Source of the DNA: an uncultured Prevotella sp.
GTDB lineage: Bacteria; Bacteroidota; Bacteroidia; Bacteroidales; Bacteroidaceae
Length of the DNA: 33,901 nt
Direction of reading: 5' to 3'
Assembly (NCBI GenBank): GCA_900314935.1
Contig: OMXE01000027.1
Location: forward strand, 1 to 33,901
This document shows positions 26,755 to 33,901 of the stretch, piece after piece (the stretch's first letter is position 1; each line of letters begins with the position of its first letter). The position numbers were made by a program, and so were the translations under genes. Below the pieces are notes generated by a model. That model was not told the DNA's origin, did not search any database, and saw only the letters and a program-made list of their open reading frames with translations.

Positions 26755-27209
26755 AGAAGGAAGAGGTTAAGAGTCAGCTGGAGTTCTATCCCGTGGAACA
26801 GAATTCCCAGCTACGGGTGAATATCGTGGAGGCGGCAAAGGTACATGCCGGCTTCCCGTCACCTGTGCAGGATGCTTATATGAATCCTCCCATCGACCTG
26901 AACCAAGAGCTGGTCACCCATCCTGCCACGACGTTTGTCGTGCGTGTTGTGGGCGACTCCATGATTGACGAGGGTATTGACTCTGGCGACCTGCTGCTCG
27001 TTGACCGCTCGCTCTATCCTTCGCAGAAAGACCTTACCATCTGCATGATTAATGATGAGTTCTGCGTCAAGCGCATCGTGCAGCGAGGTGATAAGGTGCT
27101 GCTGAAATCCGGAAACAGGAAATACCCTCCCATCGAGGTTACTCCGATGATGAACCTCACCGTCTGGGGAGTGGTCACCTGGGTACTGAAGAGGAAAAGA
27201 CAATACTGA
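26751..27209 (+). CDS. umuD: UmuD-like LexA-family self-cleaving protein
   Basis: A 152-residue S24 peptidase. The nucleophile is Ser70 in VVGDSMIDEGI, the general-base lysine is Lys107 in FCVKRIV, and an Ala33-Gly34 bond in HAGFPSP is a likely RecA-stimulated self-cleavage site. It should be processed to the form that activates the UmuC polymerase. It overlaps the B3/B4 gene by 4 bases and lies 9 bases before umuC. No LexA box was identified with confidence. Confidence 0.92.
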   Translation: MKKEEVKSQLEFYPVEQNSQLRVNIVEAAKVHAGFPSPVQDAYMNPPIDLNQELVTHPATTFVVRVVGDSMIDEGIDSGDLLLVDRSLYPSQKDLTICMINDEFCVKRIVQRGDKVLLKSGNRKYPPIEVTPMMNLTVWGVVTWVLKRKRQY

Positions 27210-27218
27210 ACATAGTCT

Positions 27219-28532
27219 ATGTCCCGTCCCACCATCCTTCATATCGACTGCAACAGTTTCTATGCCTCATGCGAGGTGTCGCTACGACCGGAACTGAAGG
27301 GAAAGCCCGTTGTGGTGGCTAACTACAACGAGGCGGGTGGCGGTATTATCCTTGCACTGAGCAAGGAGGCCAAGGCGCTCGGACTGAAACGCGGCAATCC
27401 GGTGTTTCAGGTGAGGGAGGTACTCGAGAAACATCAGGTAAGGGTGTTTCCCGCCAATCTGACTAAGTATGTGGACATCTCCCGTCGAATCGTCAGCATT
27501 GTGGAAGAACTCGACATGGTGGGGCAGTTCTGCAGGTATAGCGTGGATGAGTTCTTCGCCACCATACCCGAGATGAAGAAAAGAGAGGACATCGTTTCTT
27601 TTGTGGGCATCATTAAGGAAGCCATTGAGCACGGCTCGGGCATTCCTGTGAGTTGCGGCATTGCCAATACCTATACCTTGGCCAAGGTGGCCACCTGGTA
27701 TGCTAAGCGGTACGACGGCTATCAGGGTATCTGCGTACTGGAGGAAGAGCATGTGGAAAAGGCGCTGCGCGGCCTACCTGTTGAAGAGGTGTGGGGAGTA
27801 GGGTGGCGTACGGCACCGAAGATGAAGCAGATGGGTATTCATACGGCTTGGGATTATGCGCAAAAACCGCAAGCATTCATTCAGAACCGTTTCCATATAA
27901 CAGGTGTCCGCACATGGATGGAGCTGCATGGTAAACCTGCTGTAGATATCAGTTCACCCCCCAAGCAGCAAACTATCATGCACTCCCGTACCTTTACTTA
28001 TATGGTTTCCGACAGGAACAAGCTCAGTGACTATATCCGCGACTATGCCGTGGCGGCTGCCCGTAAGCTGCGCGACCAGCATAGTGTGTGTCATAGTGTC
28101 ACCGTGTTCATTCATACGAACCGCCACCGTGAAGATCTGGATCAGTATGCCAATGGCTTTACCGTGCACATGCAGGAAGGAACGGCCGACACCTCCGCCA
28201 TCATCAAGGCAGCCCTGCAGGCTTTCGATAAGGTGTTTCTGCCTTACTTCCAATACAAAAGGGCAGGGGTGGTGTTGGCAGACATCATCAGCGATGAGGC
28301 TGTGCAGCAGGATCTCTTTGCTTCCTCAGGCGAAGAGATCAAAAGGAACCGCCGGTTGATGAAAGTCACCGACGGCATCAATACACGCTACGGGATGAAT
28401 ACCGTTCAGCCCGCCTCTTTGTTGGAAACACCAGAAGAACAAGAGGAGAAAAACAAACTGAGAAACGGCTTGAAATACGAACCGTTTCTCAGTCAGACCA
28501 CCAATCTTGATGATATTATCAAGGTGAAATAA
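27219..28532 (+). CDS. umuC: Y-family translesion DNA polymerase (UmuC)
   Basis: A 437-residue Y-family polymerase. The catalytic parts are visible: HIDCNSFYASCE near residue 9 with the first Asp, and YSVDEFFA near residue 104 with the Asp-Glu pair. The little-finger domain follows, and QQDLFA near residue 363 is a beta-clamp-binding motif. With UmuD' it makes polymerase V for lesion bypass. It is the last gene of the ligA-B3/B4-umuD-umuC run. Its stop abuts the stop of convergent pheS with no base between. Confidence 0.94.
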   Translation: MSRPTILHIDCNSFYASCEVSLRPELKGKPVVVANYNEAGGGIILALSKEAKALGLKRGNPVFQVREVLEKHQVRVFPANLTKYVDISRRIVSIVEELDMVGQFCRYSVDEFFATIPEMKKREDIVSFVGIIKEAIEHGSGIPVSCGIANTYTLAKVATWYAKRYDGYQGICVLEEEHVEKALRGLPVEEVWGVGWRTAPKMKQMGIHTAWDYAQKPQAFIQNRFHITGVRTWMELHGKPAVDISSPPKQQTIMHSRTFTYMVSDRNKLSDYIRDYAVAAARKLRDQHSVCHSVTVFIHTNRHREDLDQYANGFTVHMQEGTADTSAIIKAALQAFDKVFLPYFQYKRAGVVLADIISDEAVQQDLFASSGEEIKRNRRLMKVTDGINTRYGMNTVQPASLLETPEEQEEKNKLRNGLKYEPFLSQTTNLDDIIKVK

Positions 28533-29573
28533 CTATCGTGCTGCTTCGAACTCACGCAGGAACCGCGTATCGTTCTCGGAGAACATACGGAGATCGCTCA
28601 CCTGGTACTTCAGGTTCGTGATACGCTCCACACCCAATCCGAAGGCGTAGCCGCTATATACCTTACTGTCGATACCGCAGAGCTCAAGAACGTTCGGGTC
28701 AACCATACCGCAGCCTAAGATCTCCACCCATCCTGTATGCTTACAGAAGCCACAGCCCTTACCGCCGCAGATATGACAGGAGATGTCCATCTCGGCACTG
28801 GGCTCCGTGAACGGGAAATAGCTGGGGCGCAGACGGATCTTGGTATCAGCACCGAACAGCTCACGGGCAAACGACAGGAGCACCTGCTTCAAATCGGTAA
28901 ACGACACGTTCTTGTCGATATACAGTCCTTCAATCTGATGGAAGAAACAGTGGGCACGTGCTGTGATGGCCTCGTTACGATACACACGTCCCGGGCAGAT
29001 AATGCGGATGGGCGGCTGCTGACGTTCCATGACACGTGCCTGAACACTTGATGTATGTGAGCGCAGAAGGATATTCTTCGTTACATCACCCGTAGCCGAC
29101 TGCTCCACGAAGAATGTGTCCTGCATGTCGCGGGCGGGATGATCAGCGGCGAAGTTCATCTTGGTGAACACATGGAGGTCGTCTTCCACCTCAGGACCGT
29201 CGGCCAGCACAAATCCCATACGCTTGAAGATATCGATGATCTCATTGCGTACGATGGTCAGCGGGTGACGTGTTCCCAGCTCGATGGGGTAGGCCGAACG
29301 TGTCAGGTCAACGATGTCGCCTTTGTCCTCAGCGGTGGTCAGCTCCTCACGCAGACTGTTGATGCGTTCAGTGGCTTTCTGCTTCAGCTCGTTGATCTTC
29401 ATACCAACGGCCTTCTTCTGGTCAGCAGCCACATCACGGAATTCCTGCATCAGAGCATTGATCTCACCTTTCTTGCTCAGGTATTTCAGGCGCAGAGCCT
29501 CTATTTCCTCTGCATTGGTAGCAGAGAGTTCGTTCACTTCCTTGAGAAGTTCTTCTATTCTGTCAAGTATCAT
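28533..29573 (-). CDS. pheS: Phenylalanine-tRNA ligase alpha subunit
   Basis: A 346-residue class II synthetase alpha chain: an N-terminal coiled coil (1-85), HPLTIVRNEIIDIFKRMGF, motif 2 around GRVYRNEAITARAHCFFHQ, and motif 3 GLGVERI near residue 318. A CHICGGKGCGFC cluster near residue 266 could bind zinc. It charges tRNA-Phe with PheT, which is not in the window. The nearest PheT-like sequence is the B3/B4 protein two genes away on the other strand. Its promoter sits inside copy 2 of the dispersed hairpin element. Confidence 0.95.
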   Translation of the reverse strand: MILDRIEELLKEVNELSATNAEEIEALRLKYLSKKGEINALMQEFRDVAADQKKAVGMKINELKQKATERINSLREELTTAEDKGDIVDLTRSAYPIELGTRHPLTIVRNEIIDIFKRMGFVLADGPEVEDDLHVFTKMNFAADHPARDMQDTFFVEQSATGDVTKNILLRSHTSSVQARVMERQQPPIRIICPGRVYRNEAITARAHCFFHQIEGLYIDKNVSFTDLKQVLLSFARELFGADTKIRLRPSYFPFTEPSAEMDISCHICGGKGCGFCKHTGWVEILGCGMVDPNVLELCGIDSKVYSGYAFGLGVERITNLKYQVSDLRMFSENDTRFLREFEAAR

Positions 29574-29599
29574 TTCCTCATGATTTTACAATTCGGCTG

Positions 29600-29689
29600 C
29601 AAAGTTACTAAAAAACGAGAGCAATGCAAAAGAAAAGCTTGTTTTTCTTTGCATTGCCGAGTGCATTGTAACTTCGGCGAAGCCAAAGT
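29600..29689 (-). promoter_or_regulatory. Promoter of pheS inside a dispersed hairpin element (copy 2)
   Basis: On the minus strand TTTTG (29631-29627), 19 bases and TAACTTTG (29607-29600) form the promoter, 26 bases before the pheS ATG. Upstream is an inverted repeat of about 15 bp (29621-29636 with 29642-29657), then the hairpin core 29689-29668, which matches 91-112 at 21 of 22 positions. The order of parts is the same as in front of vorD. Confidence 0.72.
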
Positions 29690-29698
29690 ACGAATTTT

Positions 29699-29770
29699 CT
29701 TTGAACTTTATGATTACTTTACTATTTTTTTTTGAACTTTGAGCTTTGAACTTTGAACTTTATGATTACT
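29699..29770. repeat. 20-base direct repeat pair in the pheS-araC spacer
   Basis: An identical 20-base sequence occurs at 29699-29718 and 29751-29770 (starts CTTTGAACTT, ends ATGATTACT). Its first 15 bases recur inverted at 29823-29837, at the start of the heptamer array, so the two could form a long stem around an AT-rich loop. Confidence 0.8.
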
Positions 29771-29825
29771 ATTATGTAATTTTATATAATTTAATGGTCA
29801 AAGGTCTAAGCCTATGGTCATATCA

Positions 29826-29930
29826 TAAAGTTCAAAGCTCAAAGTTCAAAGCTCAAAGTTCAAAGTTCAAAGCTCAAAGTTCAAAGCTCAAAGTTCAAAG
29901 TTCAAAGCTCAAAGTTCAAAGTTCAAAGTT
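29826..29930. repeat. Fifteen-copy heptamer array (CAAAGTT/CAAAGCT) at the regulator's 3' end
   Basis: Fifteen contiguous 7-base units (first TAAAGTT, then 14 of CAAAGTT or CAAAGCT) span exactly 105 bases and end in the stop codon of the AraC-type gene. On the minus strand the unit reads AACTTTG or AGCTTTG, close to the TAnnTTTG promoter box. With the promoter element, poly-T tract and direct repeats it accounts for most of the 355-base spacer between pheS and the regulator; I see no gene there. Confidence 0.92.
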
Positions 29931-30489
29931 AAAGGTCGCGAGTGAGCATCAGTCGGTAGTCAACGGGCGACATACCGATGGCTTCCTGGATGCGGCGCTG
30001 CAGCGTGCGTACGTTTGAGAAGCCCGCCTCTTCGGCTACTACCGCAATGGTGTAGTTAGGCTTTTCGCGCAACAGGCGCAAGGCAGCCAGCGTACGCAAG
30101 TTGTCGATATACGCATCGGGCGTGCGGTGAATGGTCTGATGACGGAACAGCTGAGCCAGTCGGGCCTGACTCACACCCAGCATCTCTGCCAAGGCCACCG
30201 CATTGAAATCCGGTTTCAGGTGCGGACGATCTTTCTCTACCTTCATCTCGATGAGTGCCATCAGCTGACCGTCATCGCGGAGGTCGGCATTACGCTGACG
30301 TTCAATGTTCCCCTCCATAATCTCACGGGCCACCTCCGTGCGGCGGCGCAGTTCAACGTCATATTCCAGTCGTTCCGACAAGTCGAGGTTACGACTCACC
30401 ATACGTACCAGCTCGTCCTTCAGTCGCTCCACTTCCCCTTTCAGGGCGGCATTCTCTTCTTTTAATTGTTGTAATTCTTCTTCGGTCAT
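29929..30489 (-). CDS. AraC-type HTH regulator with N-terminal coiled coil
   Basis: 186 residues from the ATG at 30489. The longer frame to 30501 would start with TTG, and I prefer ATG. Residues 1-60 are a heptad-rich coiled coil. The C-terminal hundred residues are a double helix-turn-helix of the AraC type (VALAEMLGVSQARLAQLFRHQ, residues about 96-116, and VVAEEAGFSNVRTLQRRIQE near the end). No ligand-binding domain is present. It follows the STAS gene by 15 bases and is the only DNA-binding protein of the operon, so it may be the output of the partner switch; that is inference. Its stop codon is shared with the heptamer array. Confidence 0.82.
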   Translation of the reverse strand: MTEEELQQLKEENAALKGEVERLKDELVRMVSRNLDLSERLEYDVELRRRTEVAREIMEGNIERQRNADLRDDGQLMALIEMKVEKDRPHLKPDFNAVALAEMLGVSQARLAQLFRHQTIHRTPDAYIDNLRTLAALRLLREKPNYTIAVVAEEAGFSNVRTLQRRIQEAIGMSPVDYRLMLTRDL

Positions 30490-30504
30490 AGGTAAACTCA
30501 ATGA

Positions 30505-30807
30505 TTATTCTGTAATAAACAATTGCAGGAAGCCGCTTATCTGGAAAACTTCCTTCACATCGTCTTTCAGACCTTTCAAAATGGCATTGTGCCCGTTGGT
30601 ACGAGTATGCTTGTAGATGTTAAGCAGGATGCGCAGACCGCTACTGGAGATGTAGTTCAAGTCTGTACAGTCTATCACCACATCTTTGTCTGTACAGTCA
30701 AACACCGGTGCAAGGTTACGTTCAGCCTGCGTGCTGGCCACATTGTCAAGGTCGCCTTCAAGTACAGCCACCAGTTTCCCTTCTTGTTCGTTAATCGTAA
30801 TATTCAT
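30505..30807 (-). CDS. STAS-domain anti-sigma-factor-antagonist-like protein
   Basis: A 100-residue single STAS domain similar to SpoIIAA/RsbV. The loop NYISSSGLRIL holds Ser54-Ser56, where these proteins are phosphorylated by an RsbW/SpoIIAB-type kinase and dephosphorylated by a PP2C phosphatase. Both activities appear fused in the protein encoded just upstream, 15 bases away. It probably acts as the switch protein, binding a target only when unphosphorylated. The target is not known. Confidence 0.9.
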   Translation of the reverse strand: MNITINEQEGKLVAVLEGDLDNVASTQAERNLAPVFDCTDKDVVIDCTDLNYISSSGLRILLNIYKHTRTNGHNAILKGLKDDVKEVFQISGFLQLFITE

Positions 30808-30822
30808 ATTCTTTCCTTTTAT

Positions 30823-33183
30823 TTACAGAGTTCTCTTTTTCTTAATGGTTAGGATGTTATGTCCGTTGACACGCTGATAAGCCAGTCCGTCGGTCATCTG
30901 GTGCAGCAGTATGATGCCCATACCGCCCGGAGGCCGCTGGTCGGCCGGCACCGAGAGGTCGGTGACTGACGTCTGCGTGGGGTCGAACGGAATACCGTCG
31001 TCGTCGATGGTGAGCAGTAGCATATCGTCTTCCACTGTTGCCTGAAGACTGATCTTTGTGGCCTTACCATGGAAGATAACGTTTGCCACAGCCTCCTCCA
31101 CAGCCAGTCGTAGGCGTTTCGCCTCTTTATCGATGATACCTCCCTGTTCAACTGCATTGGCAATGAAAGGTTCCAGTAAAGCCATGTCCACCATAGAACT
31201 GCGAATGGTCAGTTGGTTCTTCGATGTCTTGTCCTGCTGCGTCTGGAGGTCGTTGGGGTTCAGCGGCCACTTAATCGCCATCAGTGTGATATCATCGCTC
31301 TGCTTGGCGTCGCCGGCATGTTGCTTCACCACCTCCTCCATGTGCTCCACCAGCTGTTGGGCCGAGTCGTCATAGTATTGGTCGGCCACCTCCTTCACCC
31401 GTTTCCTTCCTAACTGCTCCCCTTTGATGTTCTTGGCCTCGTTCAGTCCGTCGGTGTAGAGGAACAGCATGTCGCCAGGCTGCAGTTGTGTCTGCTGACC
31501 CTCATAATCCCATTGTGTCAGAGCACCTACAGGAATGTTCGGTTTCACAGGAAGGAATGTAGAAGAGGCCTTCTCATCATCCCCCTTCTTCTCCCTGAGC
31601 AGCGGCGCCTCATGTCCCGCATTGCAATAGTCAAGATGTCCCGTTGTCACATCGAGAATACCCACGAACATCGTCACGAAGTAGCCCGACGTATATTCCT
31701 CACTGAGGGTGCGGTTAATCGTTTCCATAATGTCAGCCGCCCTCTCGGCCCTTCGTGTCTCACCACGGAAGAAGGCGCGCATCATAGCCATCATCAAGGC
31801 AGCCGGCATTCCCTTGCCGCTGACGTCACCCACACAGAAGAACAATCGGTTGTCGCGCAGGTAATAGTCGTACAAGTCACCACCCACATCCCGTGCAGGA
31901 GTCAGCGAGGCAAACAGATCCACAGGAGGTGCTGAGCGTCGCGCATTCAGCGTCTGCGGCAGCATGGCCATCTGGATGTCGTGCGCAATCTTCAACTCCC
32001 TTTCCAGCGAAGCATTCTGCGTGGTGGTTTTCTGGAGCTCATCCACGTAGGTGGCCAATGATGTCTGCATGTTCGCGAAGGCATCATGCAGCTGCTGCAC
32101 CTCATCGTAGTCGTTTGCTTCGGGCAAGGTAGAAGAGAAGTTACCCAAGGCCACCTCTTCAGCCGAGCGGGCGAATCGTTGCAGTGGAAGGGTGGTCTTC
32201 TTGATCTGACGGCGGCAGAACAGGTAGATGGCTATCAGTCCTGCGAGCATCAATGTCAGGATGGTGATGTTCAGAACCTGTGCCTTCGACAGGATCACGT
32301 CTTCGGGAGCCACAATAACCATCACCCAGCCCACGTGCTTCACGGTGCGGTAGTACAGGCGCGACTTCACGCCATCCACCTCCGTCACACAGGTGCCTCG
32401 GTTGGCCAGCATCATCCTACCCACCTTCTCGTCGATGAGCGTCATCATGCGTGCTTTGTCAGGATGTAGGATATAGTTGCCTTCCTGGTCGATGACAAAG
32501 AAATACGAATGGTGCTTCTGTCCTGCTTCATGCCGGTCGTTCACATCCTTAATATCTTCCATCATGTGCTCTCGCAAGTCTTCCAGCGACATGTCGGAAC
32601 AAAGAATAGCCACAGGCCTACCCTGATGGTCGTGGATGGGAATGGTGAAGGTGGTCAGCAGACGCTGTTCCTGATCGCCAGCGAACAACTTGTTCTCGAA
32701 GTAGGCCTTCGACCAGTTGGTCTCATCCTTTTTCAGCTGCTCATCAAACCATTCATCGTAGAATAAACTATGGTATGTACTGTCAATCTCCGACTTTCTC
32801 ACATTCCCTTCCTCATCTCTTCTGGCGCAGGGAATAAACACACGACCCTTGCTGGGATAATAGTTCCTTTCGAACATCAACGAGCTGCACACGATGCTCG
32901 GGTTTATCTTGACCAGACGTTCCAGATGATCGAACATCTTGTCCGGATCGTCAATATCGCGCTCAATGTCGTGCACATTGTTCCGTGCGGCCACATATAC
33001 GTCAGACAAACGGCGCCGCAGTTCCTGTTGGTTCTCGAGCAAAATATTCAGGTAGCGCTCCTTGGCTTCGTTAATCATATATTTCCTGACTGTATAATAC
33101 ACCAATCCGGCAATGATAGTCATCATAACCAGGACAACCGCCATGATACGGTAAGTGAGCCGTTTCGACAGAGAGTTTGCCAT
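30823..33183 (-). CDS. Membrane sensor: SpoIIE-type PP2C phosphatase fused to an RsbW-like kinase domain
   Basis: 786 residues from the ATG at 33183 (the frame extends to a TTG at 33192). The order is: membrane segment about 10-32, a periplasmic Cache-like sensor region about 35-300, a second membrane segment about 303-321, HAMP and coiled coil to about 410, and a PP2C/SpoIIE phosphatase about 415-630 with ARDVGGDLYDYY and GDVSGKG metal motifs. A C-terminal GHKL ATPase about 655-780 has N-box EEAVANV, DDDGIPFDP and GGMGIILL. Phosphatase and kinase of a partner switch are thus in one chain. It heads an operon with STAS and AraC-type genes; TAACTTTG (33213-33206) lies 22 bases upstream. Confidence 0.9.
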   Translation of the reverse strand: MANSLSKRLTYRIMAVVLVMMTIIAGLVYYTVRKYMINEAKERYLNILLENQQELRRRLSDVYVAARNNVHDIERDIDDPDKMFDHLERLVKINPSIVCSSLMFERNYYPSKGRVFIPCARRDEEGNVRKSEIDSTYHSLFYDEWFDEQLKKDETNWSKAYFENKLFAGDQEQRLLTTFTIPIHDHQGRPVAILCSDMSLEDLREHMMEDIKDVNDRHEAGQKHHSYFFVIDQEGNYILHPDKARMMTLIDEKVGRMMLANRGTCVTEVDGVKSRLYYRTVKHVGWVMVIVAPEDVILSKAQVLNITILTLMLAGLIAIYLFCRRQIKKTTLPLQRFARSAEEVALGNFSSTLPEANDYDEVQQLHDAFANMQTSLATYVDELQKTTTQNASLERELKIAHDIQMAMLPQTLNARRSAPPVDLFASLTPARDVGGDLYDYYLRDNRLFFCVGDVSGKGMPAALMMAMMRAFFRGETRRAERAADIMETINRTLSEEYTSGYFVTMFVGILDVTTGHLDYCNAGHEAPLLREKKGDDEKASSTFLPVKPNIPVGALTQWDYEGQQTQLQPGDMLFLYTDGLNEAKNIKGEQLGRKRVKEVADQYYDDSAQQLVEHMEEVVKQHAGDAKQSDDITLMAIKWPLNPNDLQTQQDKTSKNQLTIRSSMVDMALLEPFIANAVEQGGIIDKEAKRLRLAVEEAVANVIFHGKATKISLQATVEDDMLLLTIDDDGIPFDPTQTSVTDLSVPADQRPPGGMGIILLHQMTDGLAYQRVNGHNILTIKKKRTL

Positions 33184-33205
33184 ACTCCGCAAGGATAATA
33201 TGGCA

Positions 33206-33213
33206 CAAAGTTA
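33206..33213 (-). promoter_or_regulatory. Likely -7 box of the sensor-STAS-regulator operon
   Basis: On the minus strand TAACTTTG matches TAnnTTTG, 22 bases before the ATG at 33183. No good TTTG lies at the -33 position, so an activator may be needed. Confidence 0.55.
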
Positions 33214-33474
33214 CAAAATCTTGAACAATATACATAATATTTTATCGCTTTTTTTTGCTGGTTGGGACGTAAACTTGATGTTTAGATTACAAAGATAAGG
33301 TTGAGTGGCTCCCCCTCCTACTTTTTGTCCCTATTTTGTTCAGAGTTGTTGCGACAAACGCCGAAAATTGCGACAAATCGCCTTCATGCACCAATAATTT
33401 GTCGCATAATAGCACCTGTTCCGTGGCGTGCAAAAACGCCATGTTTATCATTACGCATGGGCGCAATCAAACGA
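33214..33474. other. Gene-free spacer with TTGCGACAAA repeats
   Basis: This spacer holds no credible gene. The word TTGCGACAAA occurs at 33349-33358 and 33368-33377, and its inverse ATTTGTCGCA at 33397-33406; the second and third copies could pair as a 10-bp stem with an 18-base loop. A small TGGCGT/ACGCCA hairpin sits at 33424-33441. These could be operator sites or a small RNA; I cannot name them. Confidence 0.5.
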
Positions 33475-33510
33475 TAAAAGAGAGCCGGCAATGCAACAAG
33501 TGCCAGCTCT
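33475..33510 (-). terminator. Intrinsic terminator of the DUF5675 gene
   Basis: AGAGCCGGCA (33481-33490) and TGCCAGCTCT (33501-33510) pair with one G-T wobble. On the minus strand the stem is followed by CTTTTAT. It begins 10 bases after the stop of the DUF5675 gene. Confidence 0.8.
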
Positions 33511-33520
33511 CCATTTTAGA

Positions 33521-33901
33521 TTATTCTATGGTGATCCAGATTGATTCACCCTTTTCCTGGGCTTCCATGATCTTCTTTATCAACCGTCCTTCCCATATAC
33601 GAGAATCCAACACCATACCCTTTCTCCGGTTATCACCAGGAAGAATACACCCTAACGTATCCTTGGCCGTGTTACCTGCATGAATCCTGATTCCCTGGAA
33701 CATCGGGACACCCAACAAGATGGGTAGCCACCTTTTCTTTGTAGGCGAAAAAGAAATCACCACCGCATACCTTCCCTCAGGAATGGCAAAGGGCTTTAGT
33801 GTCTGTGCCTTCTTCTTTGAACGCAGAATAACCTCTCTTCTCAACGACGTCTTCTTCTCCAAGACGGGCGGTTCCAGCGTATCACAAAATTTCTTTTCTC
33901 C
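33521..33901 (-). CDS. DUF5675 family protein, partial (N terminus outside window)
   Basis: The reading frame stays open to the window edge: upstream of an in-frame TTG at 33862 the codons read EKKFCDTLEPPV, matching the FCxTLE motif near the start of DUF5675 proteins. The apparent TTG start is therefore not real and the gene is cut by the window. Further motifs are AIPEGRYAVVISFSP and IRIHAGNTAKDTLGCILPG, with the His and Cys typical of this small domain of unknown function, found in Bacteroidetes genomes and phage-like loci. About 126 residues are visible and perhaps 10-25 are missing. A terminator follows. Confidence 0.75.
   Translation of the reverse strand, partial: GEKKFCDTLEPPVLEKKTSLRREVILRSKKKAQTLKPFAIPEGRYAVVISFSPTKKRWLPILLGVPMFQGIRIHAGNTAKDTLGCILPGDNRRKGMVLDSRIWEGRLIKKIMEAQEKGESIWITIE

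Noticed and set aside
29826..29930. Peptide frame reading through the heptamer array on the + strand
   Set aside because: The open frame exists only because the repeat lacks stops in that phase; the protein is a simple repeat with no start context.
30490..33192. TTG starts for the AraC-type gene (30501) and the sensor gene (33192)
   Set aside because: ATG codons lie 12 and 9 bases further in, and the extra residues add nothing recognisable.
33340..33410. Invertible promoter bounded by inverted repeats
   Set aside because: The inverted copies are only 18 bases apart, too close for a promoter switch, and no invertase gene is in view.
33521..33862. TTG at 33862 as the start of the DUF5675 gene
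   Set aside because: The frame stays open to the window edge and the upstream residues match the family's N-terminal FCxTLE motif, so the gene is simply cut by the window.

Overview
The window looks like a chromosomal segment of a Bacteroidales bacterium, most likely of the Prevotella group. The evidence is the Bacteroidetes-type promoter (TTTG, 19 bases, TAnnTTTG) in front of many genes, the near absence of Shine-Dalgarno sequences, an ilvD-ilvB-ilvN-thioesterase-ilvC block, and an anaerobic gene set of ferredoxin-linked 2-oxoacid oxidoreductase plus Ptb/Buk. No rRNA, tRNA, insertion sequence, phage module or CRISPR array is visible. Almost all of it reads as ordinary core genome; the unusual material lies mostly between the genes.

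Layout. 217-2932 (+): four-subunit 2-oxoacid:ferredoxin oxidoreductase (VOR type). 7334-2994 (-): cobU-cobT-cobS-cobC (nucleotide-loop assembly of cobalamin), then a hemolysin III family membrane protein and a TtcA-like tRNA thiolase. 7508-13660 (+): ilvD-ilvB-ilvN, an acyl-ACP thioesterase and ilvC, with a second promoter and a GC-rich leader before ilvC. 17385-13757 (-): recJ-recQ. 20255-17625 (-): aminopeptidase P followed by a secreted C1 peptidase. 23880-20348 (-): ptb-buk, then trmD and a DUF805 membrane protein with an LEA-like tail. 24038-28532 (+): ligA, a B3/B4-domain protein, umuD and umuC. 29573-28533 (-): pheS. 33183-29929 (-): a SpoIIE phosphatase/RsbW-like fusion, a STAS protein and an AraC-type regulator. 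33901-33521 (-): the 3' part of a DUF5675 gene cut by the window edge.

How the genes connect. VOR, the ilv enzymes and Ptb-Buk can together link valine, 2-ketoisovalerate, isobutyryl-CoA and isobutyrate in either direction. ligA, umuDC, recJ and recQ are DNA repair functions. The last minus-strand operon looks like a self-contained partner-switching signalling module.

Most unusual features. (1) The promoter regions of the VOR operon and of pheS share a roughly 90-base element: a conserved hairpin core, then an AT-rich inverted repeat whose arm holds the -33 box, then the -7 box. (2) Several within-operon junctions are filled by short tandem arrays with 7-, 8- or 9-base units that start at or beside the upstream stop codon; two unrelated operons use the same CTAG-based 9-mer. 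One 7-base array lies inside the cobT reading frame and could switch it off by slippage. (3) 22-base repeats with a strong hairpin follow the C1 peptidase gene.
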